From positions 1 to 64,000 of the forward strand of contig CALUMJ010000004.1 in the NCBI GenBank assembly GCA_944321715.1: DNA of 64,000 nucleotides, given 5' to 3'. The position numbers and the translations under genes are program-made. The notes under the pieces are model-generated. The model did not search any database. It had not been told where the DNA came from and saw only the letters and a program-made list of their open reading frames with translations. This DNA is from an uncultured Muribaculaceae bacterium (GTDB taxonomy: Bacteria > Bacteroidota > Bacteroidia > Bacteroidales > Muribaculaceae). Positions 18,208 to 27,825 of this stretch are shown here, in pieces. Every line of letters starts with the position of its first letter. Within the stretch, counting starts at the first letter, position 1.

Positions 18208-19896
18208 ATGCACCCACATAAACCGATAATGCCGCATAATCGTCAGTTATATATTTACATTTGGCAGTGTTTGATGTCCATTGTAGTTGCCGTGTCGCTG
18301 CAAAGTTGTGGTGGCAGGACGGCCAATTCCGAATTGCTTGACTATCTTGATGAGGCGATTGACCGCAGTGAAGCATACGACGAGGCCAAAATAAGCCGAA
18401 TTGACAGTTTACGCTATTTACTCTCGGTGGTCGATACGCCCGAGGGACAATTTGAGTTGAACCGTCAGTTATTCTTGGAGTATGAGTCGTTTGTGTGCGA
18501 CTCGGCTATGCACTATATAAACGCTAACATTGATTATGCGCGTAGTGCTGGTGACAATGGAAAACTCATGATGTCGCTGGTGGAGAAAGCCGACTTGGTG
18601 GCAAAGGCAGGAATTTTCACCGAGGCCTTGAATATATTGTCGAAGATAGATGCCAAGACTCTGCCCGATAGCCTTAAGGATAATTATTACCAAATATGCG
18701 GGACTACCTATCAGTATATGAATGAATATGCCGAAGGGAGCGAGTATGTCGATGCATATAATATCAAGATTGCCGCTTATCGCGACTCGGTGCTGAGCAT
18801 GTCCACTGCCGACCCATTTATTTATGACACTGAATATGGGTCGTGGTTGATAGGTCAGGGTAAACTTGACGAGGCGATTGTGTTTTTCACCGACAAGTTG
18901 GATAATTACCAGTTTGGCACGCGTGAATATTCGGTCGTGGCTTCGTTGCTGGCCTATGTCTATCAATTGAGCGACAGCGAGCAATATGAACACTTCTTGG
19001 TGCTGAGTGCGATTTCCGACATCCAAGGGTCGGTAAAGGAAAACCTTGCATTGAGGTCGCTTGCCGAGTTACGGTTTGAAAATGGCGATGTGCCCCATGC
19101 CTACCATTATCTGAAGAAAAGCATGGAAGATGCCAATTATTTTTCAGCCCGAATGCGCAAAAACCAGTCGGCAAATGCGCTGCCGCTGGTAATCCAGTCG
19201 TATGAAGCGTTGCAGAAGCAGATGCAATCGCAGCTGAAGACATACATAATCGTAATCGGTGCGCTGGCTGTCGGGCTTATTGTGGCTGTGCTGTTCATTG
19301 TAAAGCAATTGCGCACGGTGTCGCGCAGCTTGCGCTATGTGTCGGTGACGAAAGACAAGTTGCTGAAACTGAACGAGGAATTGCAACAGGCAAATGCAAC
19401 CCTCAAGCAGATTAATACGGCACTTATAGAATCGAGTTGCATCAAGGAAGAGTATATAGGCAAGTTCATGGAATTGTGTTCCAAGTATATATCCACCCTT
19501 GAACAATACCGCAAGATGCTGTATCAACAAGCGGCATCGGGGCGCGCCGACGAGTTGCACAAGTCGCTGCGCTCAACGAGCATTGTCAATGAAACGCTTA
19601 AAGAGTTTTACTCGGCATTCGACACGGCATTCCTTAATATATTCCCCGACTTTGTGGAGCGTTTCAACGACTTGTTGCCGCAGGACGACCATATACAGCT
19701 AAAGGAGGGCGAGAAGTTGAACACCGAGTTGCGCGTGTTTGCGCTGATTAGGCTCGGGATTACCGACAGTGCTAAAATTGCAGGATTTTTGCGTTGTTCC
19801 ATAACTACAATTTATACCTACCGTTCAAAGCGCAAGAAACGCTCGTTGTGTCCTGTCGATTTCGACGACCAAGTGATGAAAATCGCCAGTTTCTGA
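18208..19896 (+). CDS. SusR-like membrane-bound transcriptional regulator (DUF6377 type)
   Basis: Probably the regulator that switches on the following starch genes. From the ATG at 18208 it has 562 residues; an in-frame GTG at 18190 would add six. It starts with a hydrophobic segment ending LQSC. A helical TPR-like sensor region covers about 50-335, then a membrane helix (about 344-366, TYIIVIGALAVGLIVAVLFI). A cytoplasmic coiled coil follows (LKLNEELQQANATLKQIN), then a C-terminal helix-turn-helix (about 515-550; RLGITDSAKIAGFL and TTIYTYRSKRKK). This matches SusR of Bacteroides thetaiotaomicron in layout: periplasmic sensor, membrane helix, cytoplasmic DNA-binding end. SusR there responds to maltose. 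The LQSC could mark a lipoprotein or just be part of a first membrane helix. Confidence 0.85.
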   Translation: MHPHKPIMPHNRQLYIYIWQCLMSIVVAVSLQSCGGRTANSELLDYLDEAIDRSEAYDEAKISRIDSLRYLLSVVDTPEGQFELNRQLFLEYESFVCDSAMHYINANIDYARSAGDNGKLMMSLVEKADLVAKAGIFTEALNILSKIDAKTLPDSLKDNYYQICGTTYQYMNEYAEGSEYVDAYNIKIAAYRDSVLSMSTADPFIYDTEYGSWLIGQGKLDEAIVFFTDKLDNYQFGTREYSVVASLLAYVYQLSDSEQYEHFLVLSAISDIQGSVKENLALRSLAELRFENGDVPHAYHYLKKSMEDANYFSARMRKNQSANALPLVIQSYEALQKQMQSQLKTYIIVIGALAVGLIVAVLFIVKQLRTVSRSLRYVSVTKDKLLKLNEELQQANATLKQINTALIESSCIKEEYIGKFMELCSKYISTLEQYRKMLYQQAASGRADELHKSLRSTSIVNETLKEFYSAFDTAFLNIFPDFVERFNDLLPQDDHIQLKEGEKLNTELRVFALIRLGITDSAKIAGFLRCSITTIYTYRSKRKKRSLCPVDFDDQVMKIASF

Positions 19897-20082
19897 TGGC
19901 GGCGCAGGTGATGCGGCGTGGGGTATGGTGGAATTATGGCTGTTTCGGCTTGTCTTAGTTTATGATAATATTTAGAATTTTGGTATTTCGCTGGTGAATT
20001 AAGTGCTTGTGATTTAGTGTGTTGATGCTGTAGTAGTGTTAGATTTGACTTTGTGGCGTTATGCAGGGGCATATTATCTTAA

Positions 20083-20090
20083 TACTTTTG
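20083..20090 (+). promoter_or_regulatory. -7 element before the sus structural genes
   Basis: TACTTTTG at 20083-20090 fits the -7 element, but the bases 20 upstream (TTAT) do not fit the TTTG -33 element. A promoter lacking a -33 is what an activator-dependent start would show. Predicted start about 80 bases before the susC ATG. Confidence 0.45.
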
Positions 20091-20178
20091 CAGTAGCATG
20101 ATTTTATGAATAGCTACCTTATTATGAAATCATTCTTTTACCTATGTAAACTATTTACTAAAATCTAAAATTCAACAA

Positions 20179-23142
20179 ATGAAAATTTTTAATCAAGCCA
20201 AGCAAAGCTTATTCAGGCAATTGCTAATCCTGTTGTGGGTGACGCTAACGTGCATGTCGGCGTATGCCCAAAAAACGGTAAGCGGCACAGTTACCGACCC
20301 GGCAGGAGAAACTGTTATCGGTGCCACCGTAATGGTGAAGGGAACTAATAACGGCGTAGCAACCGACATCGACGGCCGGTATGCGCTGAAGAATGTACCA
20401 GATGATGCCATCATCGTGTTTTCGTCTATCGGTTATAAGACCGAGGAAGTGAAAGTAGAAGGCCGCGCGACAATTGATGTTGTGCTGAGCGACGACCAGC
20501 AAATCCTCGAAGAAGTTGTCGTGGTGGGTTACGGTTCGTTGAGCCGAAAGGAGTTGACAAGTTCCATTGTGCAAATCGACAAAGACCAATTCCAGCAAGG
20601 AGGCATGAACAACGTCATGGAGATGCTTCAAGGCAAGGTGGCCGGCTTGAACGTGGCCAACACGGCATCGGCCGACCCTAACTCGACGTCGGACTTGCAG
20701 ATACGTGGAGCTACTTCCATCTCGGCAAGCAACTCTCCGCTTATCGTCATCGACGGTGTGGCTGGTGGCGACATACGCACTCTTGCGCCGCAAGATATTG
20801 AGTCGATGACTGTGTTGAAAGATGCCGCTTCGGCTGCTATTTATGGTACGCGCGGAGCCAATGGTGTGATTCTCATCACCACCAAGAAGGGTTCAGGTAC
20901 ACCTGGCAAGCCCACAATTACATACGACAGCTACTTTGCAGTGAACCTCGCCAAAGGGAAGCCCGACATCCTCTCGGCCGACGAGTGGCGACGCTCACGC
21001 CGTGGAACCGACTATGGTGCAAGCACCGACTGGTATGACGAAATAATGCGTGATTTCTCCTACGATACCAACCAATATATCTCAATCGACGGTTCTACCG
21101 AACGTGGCTATTACAATGCCTCGATTAACTACAAACGTGCCACAGGCCTTGACATTGTGAGCGAGCGCGAGGAATATGGCGGGCGACTCGCAGTGCAGCA
21201 GTTGGTACTCGACAACCATTTGCAGTTGACGTTGACCCTCAATGCACGCAAGGTGAAAGAAACATGGGGCGACAACGGCATGTTTGACACAGCCTTGACT
21301 ATGAACCCAACAATACCGGTTTATGACGAGGACGGGTCGTTCTACCAACCGACTTCACCGACCGATGTTTCTAACCCAGTGGGTAAGTTGACCGAAGAAA
21401 CCAGCGAGGGCAACCGTACCTACTTGCTCGGAACTGTCGATGCAAAATACAACATCTGGAGCAACGAGAACCATGCAATAAGCACTACATTATCGTATTC
21501 GTATGACTACAACGACTTGAAGAGCGATTTCTACACCCCGTCAACTTCGAGCGAATCGTACTGGAACGGTTACAAGGGTCGTGCATCCATAACTTACCAG
21601 AAGTGGTGGGTGAACAGGCTTGAGTGGATAGGTAACTATTCGTTTACATATAACGACCACGACCTGAAGGTGATGCTCGGTTATTCCTACGAGCGTGAAA
21701 ACTGGGAACAGATGTTCATGCAGAACAACGACTTTACATTCGACAACATGCTGTGGCATGGTATCGGTTCGGGTTCATACCTGTCGCAGGGCATGGCGCA
21801 GATGTATGCCGGCAAGAGCGAATCGACACTTGTGGGATTCTTTGGCAGGGTGAACTATAATTGGCGCGATATGCTCATTGCATCGGCATCGTTGCGATAT
21901 GAAGGTTCGACCAAGTTTGGTGCAGACAACAAGTGGGGATATTTCCCGTCGGCATCGTTGGCTTGGGAAATTGCCAAAACCCCGTTCATGGAAGATTATA
22001 GCGACATCGTGCAAAGTTTGAAACCTCGGTTCTCGTATGGTGTTACGGGCCGTAGCGACTTTGATGCCTACCAGTCGATTGCCACTTATTCGTCGAATGG
22101 TACTTATCTCATTGATGGCGAATGGGTGACTGGTTATGCCCCGTCGAACAACGCCAACCCCGAACTTGGTTGGGAAAAGTCGTCAAGTGCCAACTATGGC
22201 ATCGACTTCATGTTGTGGAACAGGCTATATGGTTCTATCGAGTATTTCGACCGCCGTTCGAGCGACCTGCTTTACACCTATACCGCTCCACAACCACCAT
22301 ACGTTTACTCTACTATATTGGTGAATGTGGGAACAACCAAAAACACAGGTATGGAATTGTCGTTGACAGGCGATGTGTTTGTTAAAACCCCAGTAACGTG
22401 GACAACAGGCATCAACTACTCGTATGGCAAAACCAAGCTCACCAAGTTGTCGAACGATATTTACGAAGCTTCCTATCTCGACTTGTACCATAAGCCAGGC
22501 GTAGGCACGAGCGAATATTTCTTCAGAGTAGAAGAGGGTGGCGAGATAGGCCAGTTTTATGGCTATGAGTATGCCGGCACCGACAGCGAGGGAAATATGC
22601 TCGTTTACAACAAGGATGGCGACAAGGTGCTCACATCTCAGGCGACAGCCGACGACAAGCGTTACATCGGCAATGGCGCGCCCAAGCATTTCCTCACATG
22701 GAACAACACCTTGCGCTGGCGCGACTTCGACCTCAGCTTGATGTTCCAAGGCGCATTCGGGTATGAGATATTCAATATGCGCAAGTATGGAATGGGCTTG
22801 CAGGATTGCGGCACCGACAACGTGCTGCGCAGTGCCTACCTCGAAGATGGCGATGTAAAGAGCGGTGGCGGCGTAATATCGTCATACTTCCTTGAAAACG
22901 GTAATTATTTTAAGCTCGCCAACGTGACGCTTGGTTATACTGTGCCGTTCAACAAGAACAACAAGTTTATTGAAAGTCTTCGCGTGTATCTTGCAGCCAA
23001 GAATGTGTTTACCATCACTGGCTACTCGGGCAACGACCCGTCGGTGGTTACTTCCACAGGCATTACTCCTGGTGTGGACGTGAACTCGGCTTATCCGCAA
23101 GCCACCCAGTTGACGCTCGGTGTCACATTCCGCTTCAAATAA
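20179..23142 (+). CDS. susC: SusC-like TonB-dependent outer-membrane transporter
   Basis: A 987-residue outer-membrane pore that imports maltooligosaccharides using TonB energy, with SusD as lid. It has a signal peptide (about 1-30) and a carboxypeptidase-D-regulatory-like domain (about 33-110, VSGTVTDPAGETVIGATVMV). The TonB-box region EEVVVVGYG (about 111-119) and the plug follow (about 125-235; IRGATSISASNSPLIVIDGV, MTVLKDAASAAIYGTRGANGVILITTKKG). The barrel runs to the C-terminus with a final Phe-containing strand (GVTFRFK). Length and order match SusC. The 39-base gap to susD suggests one transcript. Substrate is inferred from the neighbouring amylase and glucosidase. Confidence 0.95.
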   Translation: MKIFNQAKQSLFRQLLILLWVTLTCMSAYAQKTVSGTVTDPAGETVIGATVMVKGTNNGVATDIDGRYALKNVPDDAIIVFSSIGYKTEEVKVEGRATIDVVLSDDQQILEEVVVVGYGSLSRKELTSSIVQIDKDQFQQGGMNNVMEMLQGKVAGLNVANTASADPNSTSDLQIRGATSISASNSPLIVIDGVAGGDIRTLAPQDIESMTVLKDAASAAIYGTRGANGVILITTKKGSGTPGKPTITYDSYFAVNLAKGKPDILSADEWRRSRRGTDYGASTDWYDEIMRDFSYDTNQYISIDGSTERGYYNASINYKRATGLDIVSEREEYGGRLAVQQLVLDNHLQLTLTLNARKVKETWGDNGMFDTALTMNPTIPVYDEDGSFYQPTSPTDVSNPVGKLTEETSEGNRTYLLGTVDAKYNIWSNENHAISTTLSYSYDYNDLKSDFYTPSTSSESYWNGYKGRASITYQKWWVNRLEWIGNYSFTYNDHDLKVMLGYSYERENWEQMFMQNNDFTFDNMLWHGIGSGSYLSQGMAQMYAGKSESTLVGFFGRVNYNWRDMLIASASLRYEGSTKFGADNKWGYFPSASLAWEIAKTPFMEDYSDIVQSLKPRFSYGVTGRSDFDAYQSIATYSSNGTYLIDGEWVTGYAPSNNANPELGWEKSSSANYGIDFMLWNRLYGSIEYFDRRSSDLLYTYTAPQPPYVYSTILVNVGTTKNTGMELSLTGDVFVKTPVTWTTGINYSYGKTKLTKLSNDIYEASYLDLYHKPGVGTSEYFFRVEEGGEIGQFYGYEYAGTDSEGNMLVYNKDGDKVLTSQATADDKRYIGNGAPKHFLTWNNTLRWRDFDLSLMFQGAFGYEIFNMRKYGMGLQDCGTDNVLRSAYLEDGDVKSGGGVISSYFLENGNYFKLANVTLGYTVPFNKNNKFIESLRVYLAAKNVFTITGYSGNDPSVVTSTGITPGVDVNSAYPQATQLTLGVTFRFK

Positions 23143-23181
23143 TTTATCACACATAACATATTTAGTATCATAAAAAAGACT

Positions 23182-24978
23182 ATGAAACGAATTAAACATA
23201 TATGGTCGTGCGCATTGGCAGTGGCAGCATTTGTGCCAGCGGTGACATCTTGCACCGACCTCGATGAGAAAGTGTTTGACCGCATCGACTCGTCAATCTA
23301 TTATCAAGACGAAAACAGCGTGAAGGGTGCTGTAGCCTCGATATATTCCAATGCCACATCGAGTTTCCTTGAATATTTCTGGTACCTCAATGAGTTGAGT
23401 GCCGACCAAGTTGCATGGCGGTCGTGGCACGGCGGTCAATGGGGTTGGGACGAAGGTGAGAAATTTGTGCTTTCGTCGCAGTCGTGGAACACCGAGTCGG
23501 TCATCATTCGCCAAGCATGGGAGGGCGCATGGACTGTGATAGGCTTGTGCAACACATTGCTCGAAGATTTGGATGCACTCGATGCCGCAGCAATCGGCAT
23601 GAGCGAAGATTCCAAGGCGATGTATATAGCCGAAGTGCGCACGTTGAGGGCTTGGGCATACTACAACAATTTTGAGTTGTGGGGTGGCGCATTGCCACTT
23701 AACACAAGCACGGCGGCTGATGTGCCAGGGTCGGCTTCTACCGATTTCGACGAAGGTTGCCGCTTGATTTATGATTTCATTTCGACCGAACTCGACGAGT
23801 CGTGCGGCGACCTGATGGTTGAAGATGGCTCGGGCAGCTCGCGCCTGCGCATGAACCAAGGCATGAACCGCATGCTCAAGATGCGCTTGTTGCTCAATGC
23901 AGAGGTGTTTATCGGCGAGGAACATTATAGCGAGTGTGCTACGCTTGCACAGGATATTATCGATGGGGAATATGGTAATTATGACCTTGCCAGCGACTAC
24001 CGCGACATATATTCCAACGACAACACCTCTTGCCCCGAAGTGATTTTCGCATTTGCTCAGCAAGAAGGGCGCATTACCAATAACAACCGCAACACGCCGT
24101 TCCTGCCTTACAATTATGATGAATTCATAGGCCAGTCGTTCACCAACTCGGGGTGGAACTGTTTCTGCCTTGTTCCGTCGAAAGATAATTCGGGCAATGT
24201 GCAGACGACAGGCGGAACCGACAATCCAAAGAGCTTCCTTTTCGACTACGGCGACAAGTTAGGGGCTGTGATGGACCGCTTTAACGATGCCGACATACGC
24301 AAGCAGAATTTCCACTACGACGATGCCACTGGCGAATATTATGGCATGTTCCTGATAGGAGCGATGCTCAACCGCACTACTGGCGAGGCAGTGCTTGCCG
24401 ATGCCGACCGTGACGGGCAGCCGCTGGTATATGTTGACCAAGTGGGAACATTCCAGAACCAAGGACGCACACTTGCCACAGTTATGAACCCGCGCTGGGG
24501 CGAAACCAATTCGGGCATACGCTTGATGAAGTACCCTATGCTTCCCGAATCGACAGGCCTTAGCTACCTCAATATCGCCGAAGTCGAATTCCGCCTTGCC
24601 GAGGCTTATTACACGCTTGCCGAGTGCCGCTTGCGCTCGGGCGACTCCAATGGCGCCAAGGAACTTGTCAATGCTGTGCGCAGCCGTTATTTTACCGATA
24701 GCAGCATTGTCGAGCAGCCGGGGCCTGGTTTCACGGCATTTGACGAAGACTGGATGCTTAGCGAGTGGGGACTCGAATTCCTCAATGAGGGTCGCCGCCG
24801 CCGCACCGACTTGCGCCGCTTCGACAAGTTTACGCAGGGGCAATGGTGGTTCTTCGGCCGTGACACCGAAACAGGTTATGACCTGTCGGCACAACGCAAC
24901 CGCCGTTATGAGTGGTTCCCATTGCCTGAATCGGCATTGATGGTTAATCCCGGCCTTGTGCAAAATCCTAATTATTAA
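23182..24978 (+). CDS. susD: SusD-like starch-binding outer-membrane lipoprotein
   Basis: A 598-residue surface lipoprotein that binds glycan and covers the SusC pore. The signal peptide ends in AVTSC (Cys24). The TPR-rich SusD fold is indicated by EVRTLRAWAYYNNFELWGGALPL (about 152-174), the RMNQGMNRMLKMRLLLNAEVFI block (about 227-250) and the C-terminal RAD/SusD region LNEGRRRRTDLRRFDKF (about 533-549) with PLPESALMVNPGLVQNPNY at the end. It follows SusC, as always in Sus-like loci. Within the locus the ligand is most likely starch. Confidence 0.94.
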   Translation: MKRIKHIWSCALAVAAFVPAVTSCTDLDEKVFDRIDSSIYYQDENSVKGAVASIYSNATSSFLEYFWYLNELSADQVAWRSWHGGQWGWDEGEKFVLSSQSWNTESVIIRQAWEGAWTVIGLCNTLLEDLDALDAAAIGMSEDSKAMYIAEVRTLRAWAYYNNFELWGGALPLNTSTAADVPGSASTDFDEGCRLIYDFISTELDESCGDLMVEDGSGSSRLRMNQGMNRMLKMRLLLNAEVFIGEEHYSECATLAQDIIDGEYGNYDLASDYRDIYSNDNTSCPEVIFAFAQQEGRITNNNRNTPFLPYNYDEFIGQSFTNSGWNCFCLVPSKDNSGNVQTTGGTDNPKSFLFDYGDKLGAVMDRFNDADIRKQNFHYDDATGEYYGMFLIGAMLNRTTGEAVLADADRDGQPLVYVDQVGTFQNQGRTLATVMNPRWGETNSGIRLMKYPMLPESTGLSYLNIAEVEFRLAEAYYTLAECRLRSGDSNGAKELVNAVRSRYFTDSSIVEQPGPGFTAFDEDWMLSEWGLEFLNEGRRRRTDLRRFDKFTQGQWWFFGRDTETGYDLSAQRNRRYEWFPLPESALMVNPGLVQNPNY

Positions 24979-24998
24979 TTATTCCAATCTATAATACA

Positions 24999-26444
24999 AT
25001 GAAAAAGAATTATATATGCTACATGTTGCTCATGGCAGTGTTGCCTCTGATGGCGATGTTGCAAAGTTGCGACGACAAGGAAGAAATTATATTTGAGAGC
25101 GAGTTGCCACAGTTTGAGTTGCGCGCCGACCGGGTGCTGCTCGAAGTGATAGTGCCATCGACAACGCCGCTCAACGACGAGATGTATATAGTGGGGGCTA
25201 TCAACGGCGGCGATGCAAGTGCCGTAGTAGGCAATCAGCAATGGCAATTGGAAATGGCCTCGGGCTATGACTACAAATATGGCATCTACTTAGACCCATC
25301 GACTTATGCCGAAGGTACATCGCTTGCCGACGGATATTACTTCTACTCGGTTTCACAGGGCGAAGAACGTGCATTGAAAGGCGACAGCACATTGCACTAT
25401 GACAATCCCGACTTGGGTACTCGTACCAATATCACTGTCACTCGCTGGGCATCATATTTTGCAAGCGAAGAGCCGGAAGTAGAGCATGACGGGCATGTGA
25501 TTTATGTACTCGACAACACGGGGTATGCCGAACTTGCCATGTATGCTTGGGGCGATGCCGAAGCGTTTGGCGCATGGCCGGGCATGACTCCAACTGGTAC
25601 GGAAACTATCGACGGTGTAGAGTATAAATATTTCGACACGGGCGAGGCCAATGCAGGACTTGCGCTTAACCTCATTTTCAACGACAATGGAGTAGGTTCG
25701 CAATTGCCCGATTTCGCAATTACTCTTGACCGTGACTATTACCTTGAACTTACAGCCGATGGAGTGTCGGAGATAGATGAAAGCGACATGGTTGAGCATG
25801 ACGGTTATGCAATCTTTATCGAGGACTTGAGCGGCTGGAGCGATTTGACCATGTATGCCTGGGCCGATGGCAACCCGTCGATTTTCGGTGATTGGCCGGG
25901 CGCGCTTCCCACTGGCGAGGTAACAATCAATGGCGTCACTTATAAGTATTTCGATACTGGTGCAGAGAACGAAGGCACGACGCAAAACATCATAATGAAC
26001 GACAACAATGGTGGTAATCAATTCGACCTTGCCGCAGTTACGCTCGACCGTGATTATTACTTCTCGATTACCAGCACAGGCGGAACAGAGGTTGACCCTG
26101 ACACATATACCGGCGGAGGAGTAACTAATCCCGACCCCGACCCTGAACCATCGGACACGTACACAATCTATGTCGAAAATCTGACTGGTTGGAGCGCATT
26201 CTATCTGTATGCTTACAGGGATGGCAACCCGTCGCTGTTCGGTGCGTGGCCTGGAGCCGAAGCCGATGGAACAACCGAAATTGACGGTGTGACCTATTCA
26301 TACTGGGAAGTACAAGGCGACGGCGGAACCGACCAATTGATATTCAACGACAACAATGGTACTCAGCTTGCCGAGTTTGCCGTTACACTTAACCGTGATT
26401 ATTATCTCACTGTCACTGCCGATGGCGTGGCCGAACGACAATAA
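24999..26444 (+). CDS. SusE/F-position lipoprotein with three CBM26-like starch-binding modules
   Basis: A 481-residue surface lipoprotein that should bind starch. Lipobox LQSC (Cys24) is followed by acidic DDKEE, which fits the acidic lipoprotein export signal of Bacteroidetes. After an N-terminal domain (about 35-150) come three tandem modules at about 166-255, 270-362 and 388-476. Each has MYAW or LYAY, then FGAWPG or FGDWPG, then FNDN and a DRDYY strand, the CBM26-type pattern. A Pro/Asp linker (PDPDPEPSD) separates modules two and three. It stands where SusE and SusF stand in B. thetaiotaomicron, so one protein probably does the work of both. Confidence 0.87.
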   Translation: MKKNYICYMLLMAVLPLMAMLQSCDDKEEIIFESELPQFELRADRVLLEVIVPSTTPLNDEMYIVGAINGGDASAVVGNQQWQLEMASGYDYKYGIYLDPSTYAEGTSLADGYYFYSVSQGEERALKGDSTLHYDNPDLGTRTNITVTRWASYFASEEPEVEHDGHVIYVLDNTGYAELAMYAWGDAEAFGAWPGMTPTGTETIDGVEYKYFDTGEANAGLALNLIFNDNGVGSQLPDFAITLDRDYYLELTADGVSEIDESDMVEHDGYAIFIEDLSGWSDLTMYAWADGNPSIFGDWPGALPTGEVTINGVTYKYFDTGAENEGTTQNIIMNDNNGGNQFDLAAVTLDRDYYFSITSTGGTEVDPDTYTGGGVTNPDPDPEPSDTYTIYVENLTGWSAFYLYAYRDGNPSLFGAWPGAEADGTTEIDGVTYSYWEVQGDGGTDQLIFNDNNGTQLAEFAVTLNRDYYLTVTADGVAERQ

Positions 26445-26456
26445 AAAAACTAAATA

Positions 26457-27800
26457 ATGAAAATGAGAATGTTTTTATCGTCATTAATGCTCGCGAGCGC
26501 CCTCCTTACCATGGGGGGCTGCTCGGACAACGGCATGGAAATGCCCACCAATCCCGAAACTCCAGTTGCAGGCGACACTGCAAGCACGATGGTCATATAT
26601 GAAGCCAATCCGCGTTTCTTCGCTACCGATGGCTGCCTTGCCGCCATCAACGACCGAATGGACGAAATAGAAGCAATGGGTGCAAACGTGTTGTGGATAA
26701 TGCCTATATACACTCCGGGCGAATTGAACTCGGTCGGGTCGCCCTATTGCATAAAGGATTACACATCTATAAATCCTCGTTACGGCACACTGGCCGACTT
26801 GCAGACACTTGTTGGCAATGCCCACCAGCGTGGCATGAAGGTTATACTTGACTGGGTTGCCAACCACACGTCGTGGGACCATGCGTGGATTACGGCTCAT
26901 GCCGACTGGTACACGCAGGATGAGAATGGCAACATTATTTCGCCTGAGGGGCAGAATTGGACCGACGTTGCAGACCTTAATTATGATAATGCCGAGATGA
27001 GGGCTGCCATGATTGACGCAATGGAATACTGGGTGAACACTGCCGACATCGACGGTTTTCGCTGCGACTATACCGATGGTGTGCCTCACGACTTTTGGGC
27101 TGATGCGATTGCGCAGTTGAGGACGATTGACTCGGAACTGATTATGCTGTCGGAGTCGGAGGGAAGCGATTACTTCGCCGATGGTTTCGACATGGTATAT
27201 GACTGGTCGTATGCCACATTGCTTGCCAACTTGTTTAATGGGCAGACGACACCCGAGAACTTCTTTGACGATGCCTCAGAGCTGCTCACGTCGGTTCCCG
27301 ATGGCAAGCAGGTGATGCGCTATGCCGTCAACCACGACGTGGCGATGAGCAACGACCTTGCCACACTTTATGGCTCTATTGACGCCATAGAACCCGCATA
27401 CGTGTTGACTACGATGCTCGACGGAGTGCCATTGCTTTACTCGTCGATGGAAACCGTCCTTGGCGGTGGCTCATTGTCGTTCTTCGATTATATTCCGCTC
27501 GTGTGGAACAGCGACCGCGAAGCCGTTTATGCACGAATCAATGAAGTGTATGCCTCGACTGCCGAGGTGCGTGGCGGCGAGTTGCGCACATATTCCACCG
27601 GCGATGTAGCAACGTTTGCCCGCTTTACCCCCGACCACACCTTGCTTGTGATGGTGAACACGAGCGGCAATGCTGCTTCGGCCAAGGTGCCAATATCCCT
27701 TGCCGGCACACAGATGCAGGACATGCTCGGCGGCACTACTGCCACAATGCCTGTGTCGATTGACCTTGCCGGCTATGGATATGCTATTTATTACAAATGA
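26457..27800 (+). CDS. GH13 alpha-amylase, surface lipoprotein (SusG position)
   Basis: Cleaves internal alpha-1,4 links of starch, probably at the cell surface. The 447 residues start with a lipobox (MGGC, Cys22). GH13 regions: I, LDWVANH (Asp132); II, GFRCD with the nucleophile Asp204; III, LSESEG with acid/base probably Glu233; IV, VNHD with Asp294. It is much shorter than B. thetaiotaomicron SusG (about 690 residues) and has no visible inserted binding module; starch binding may rest on the preceding triple-module lipoprotein. 12 bases separate it from that gene. The C-terminal small beta domain is present (about 385-447). Exact subfamily and product pattern are not inferred. Confidence 0.9.
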   Translation: MKMRMFLSSLMLASALLTMGGCSDNGMEMPTNPETPVAGDTASTMVIYEANPRFFATDGCLAAINDRMDEIEAMGANVLWIMPIYTPGELNSVGSPYCIKDYTSINPRYGTLADLQTLVGNAHQRGMKVILDWVANHTSWDHAWITAHADWYTQDENGNIISPEGQNWTDVADLNYDNAEMRAAMIDAMEYWVNTADIDGFRCDYTDGVPHDFWADAIAQLRTIDSELIMLSESEGSDYFADGFDMVYDWSYATLLANLFNGQTTPENFFDDASELLTSVPDGKQVMRYAVNHDVAMSNDLATLYGSIDAIEPAYVLTTMLDGVPLLYSSMETVLGGGSLSFFDYIPLVWNSDREAVYARINEVYASTAEVRGGELRTYSTGDVATFARFTPDHTLLVMVNTSGNAASAKVPISLAGTQMQDMLGGTTATMPVSIDLAGYGYAIYYK

Positions 27801-27825
27801 ATAAACTGATTAAAGTGCAATCTAT

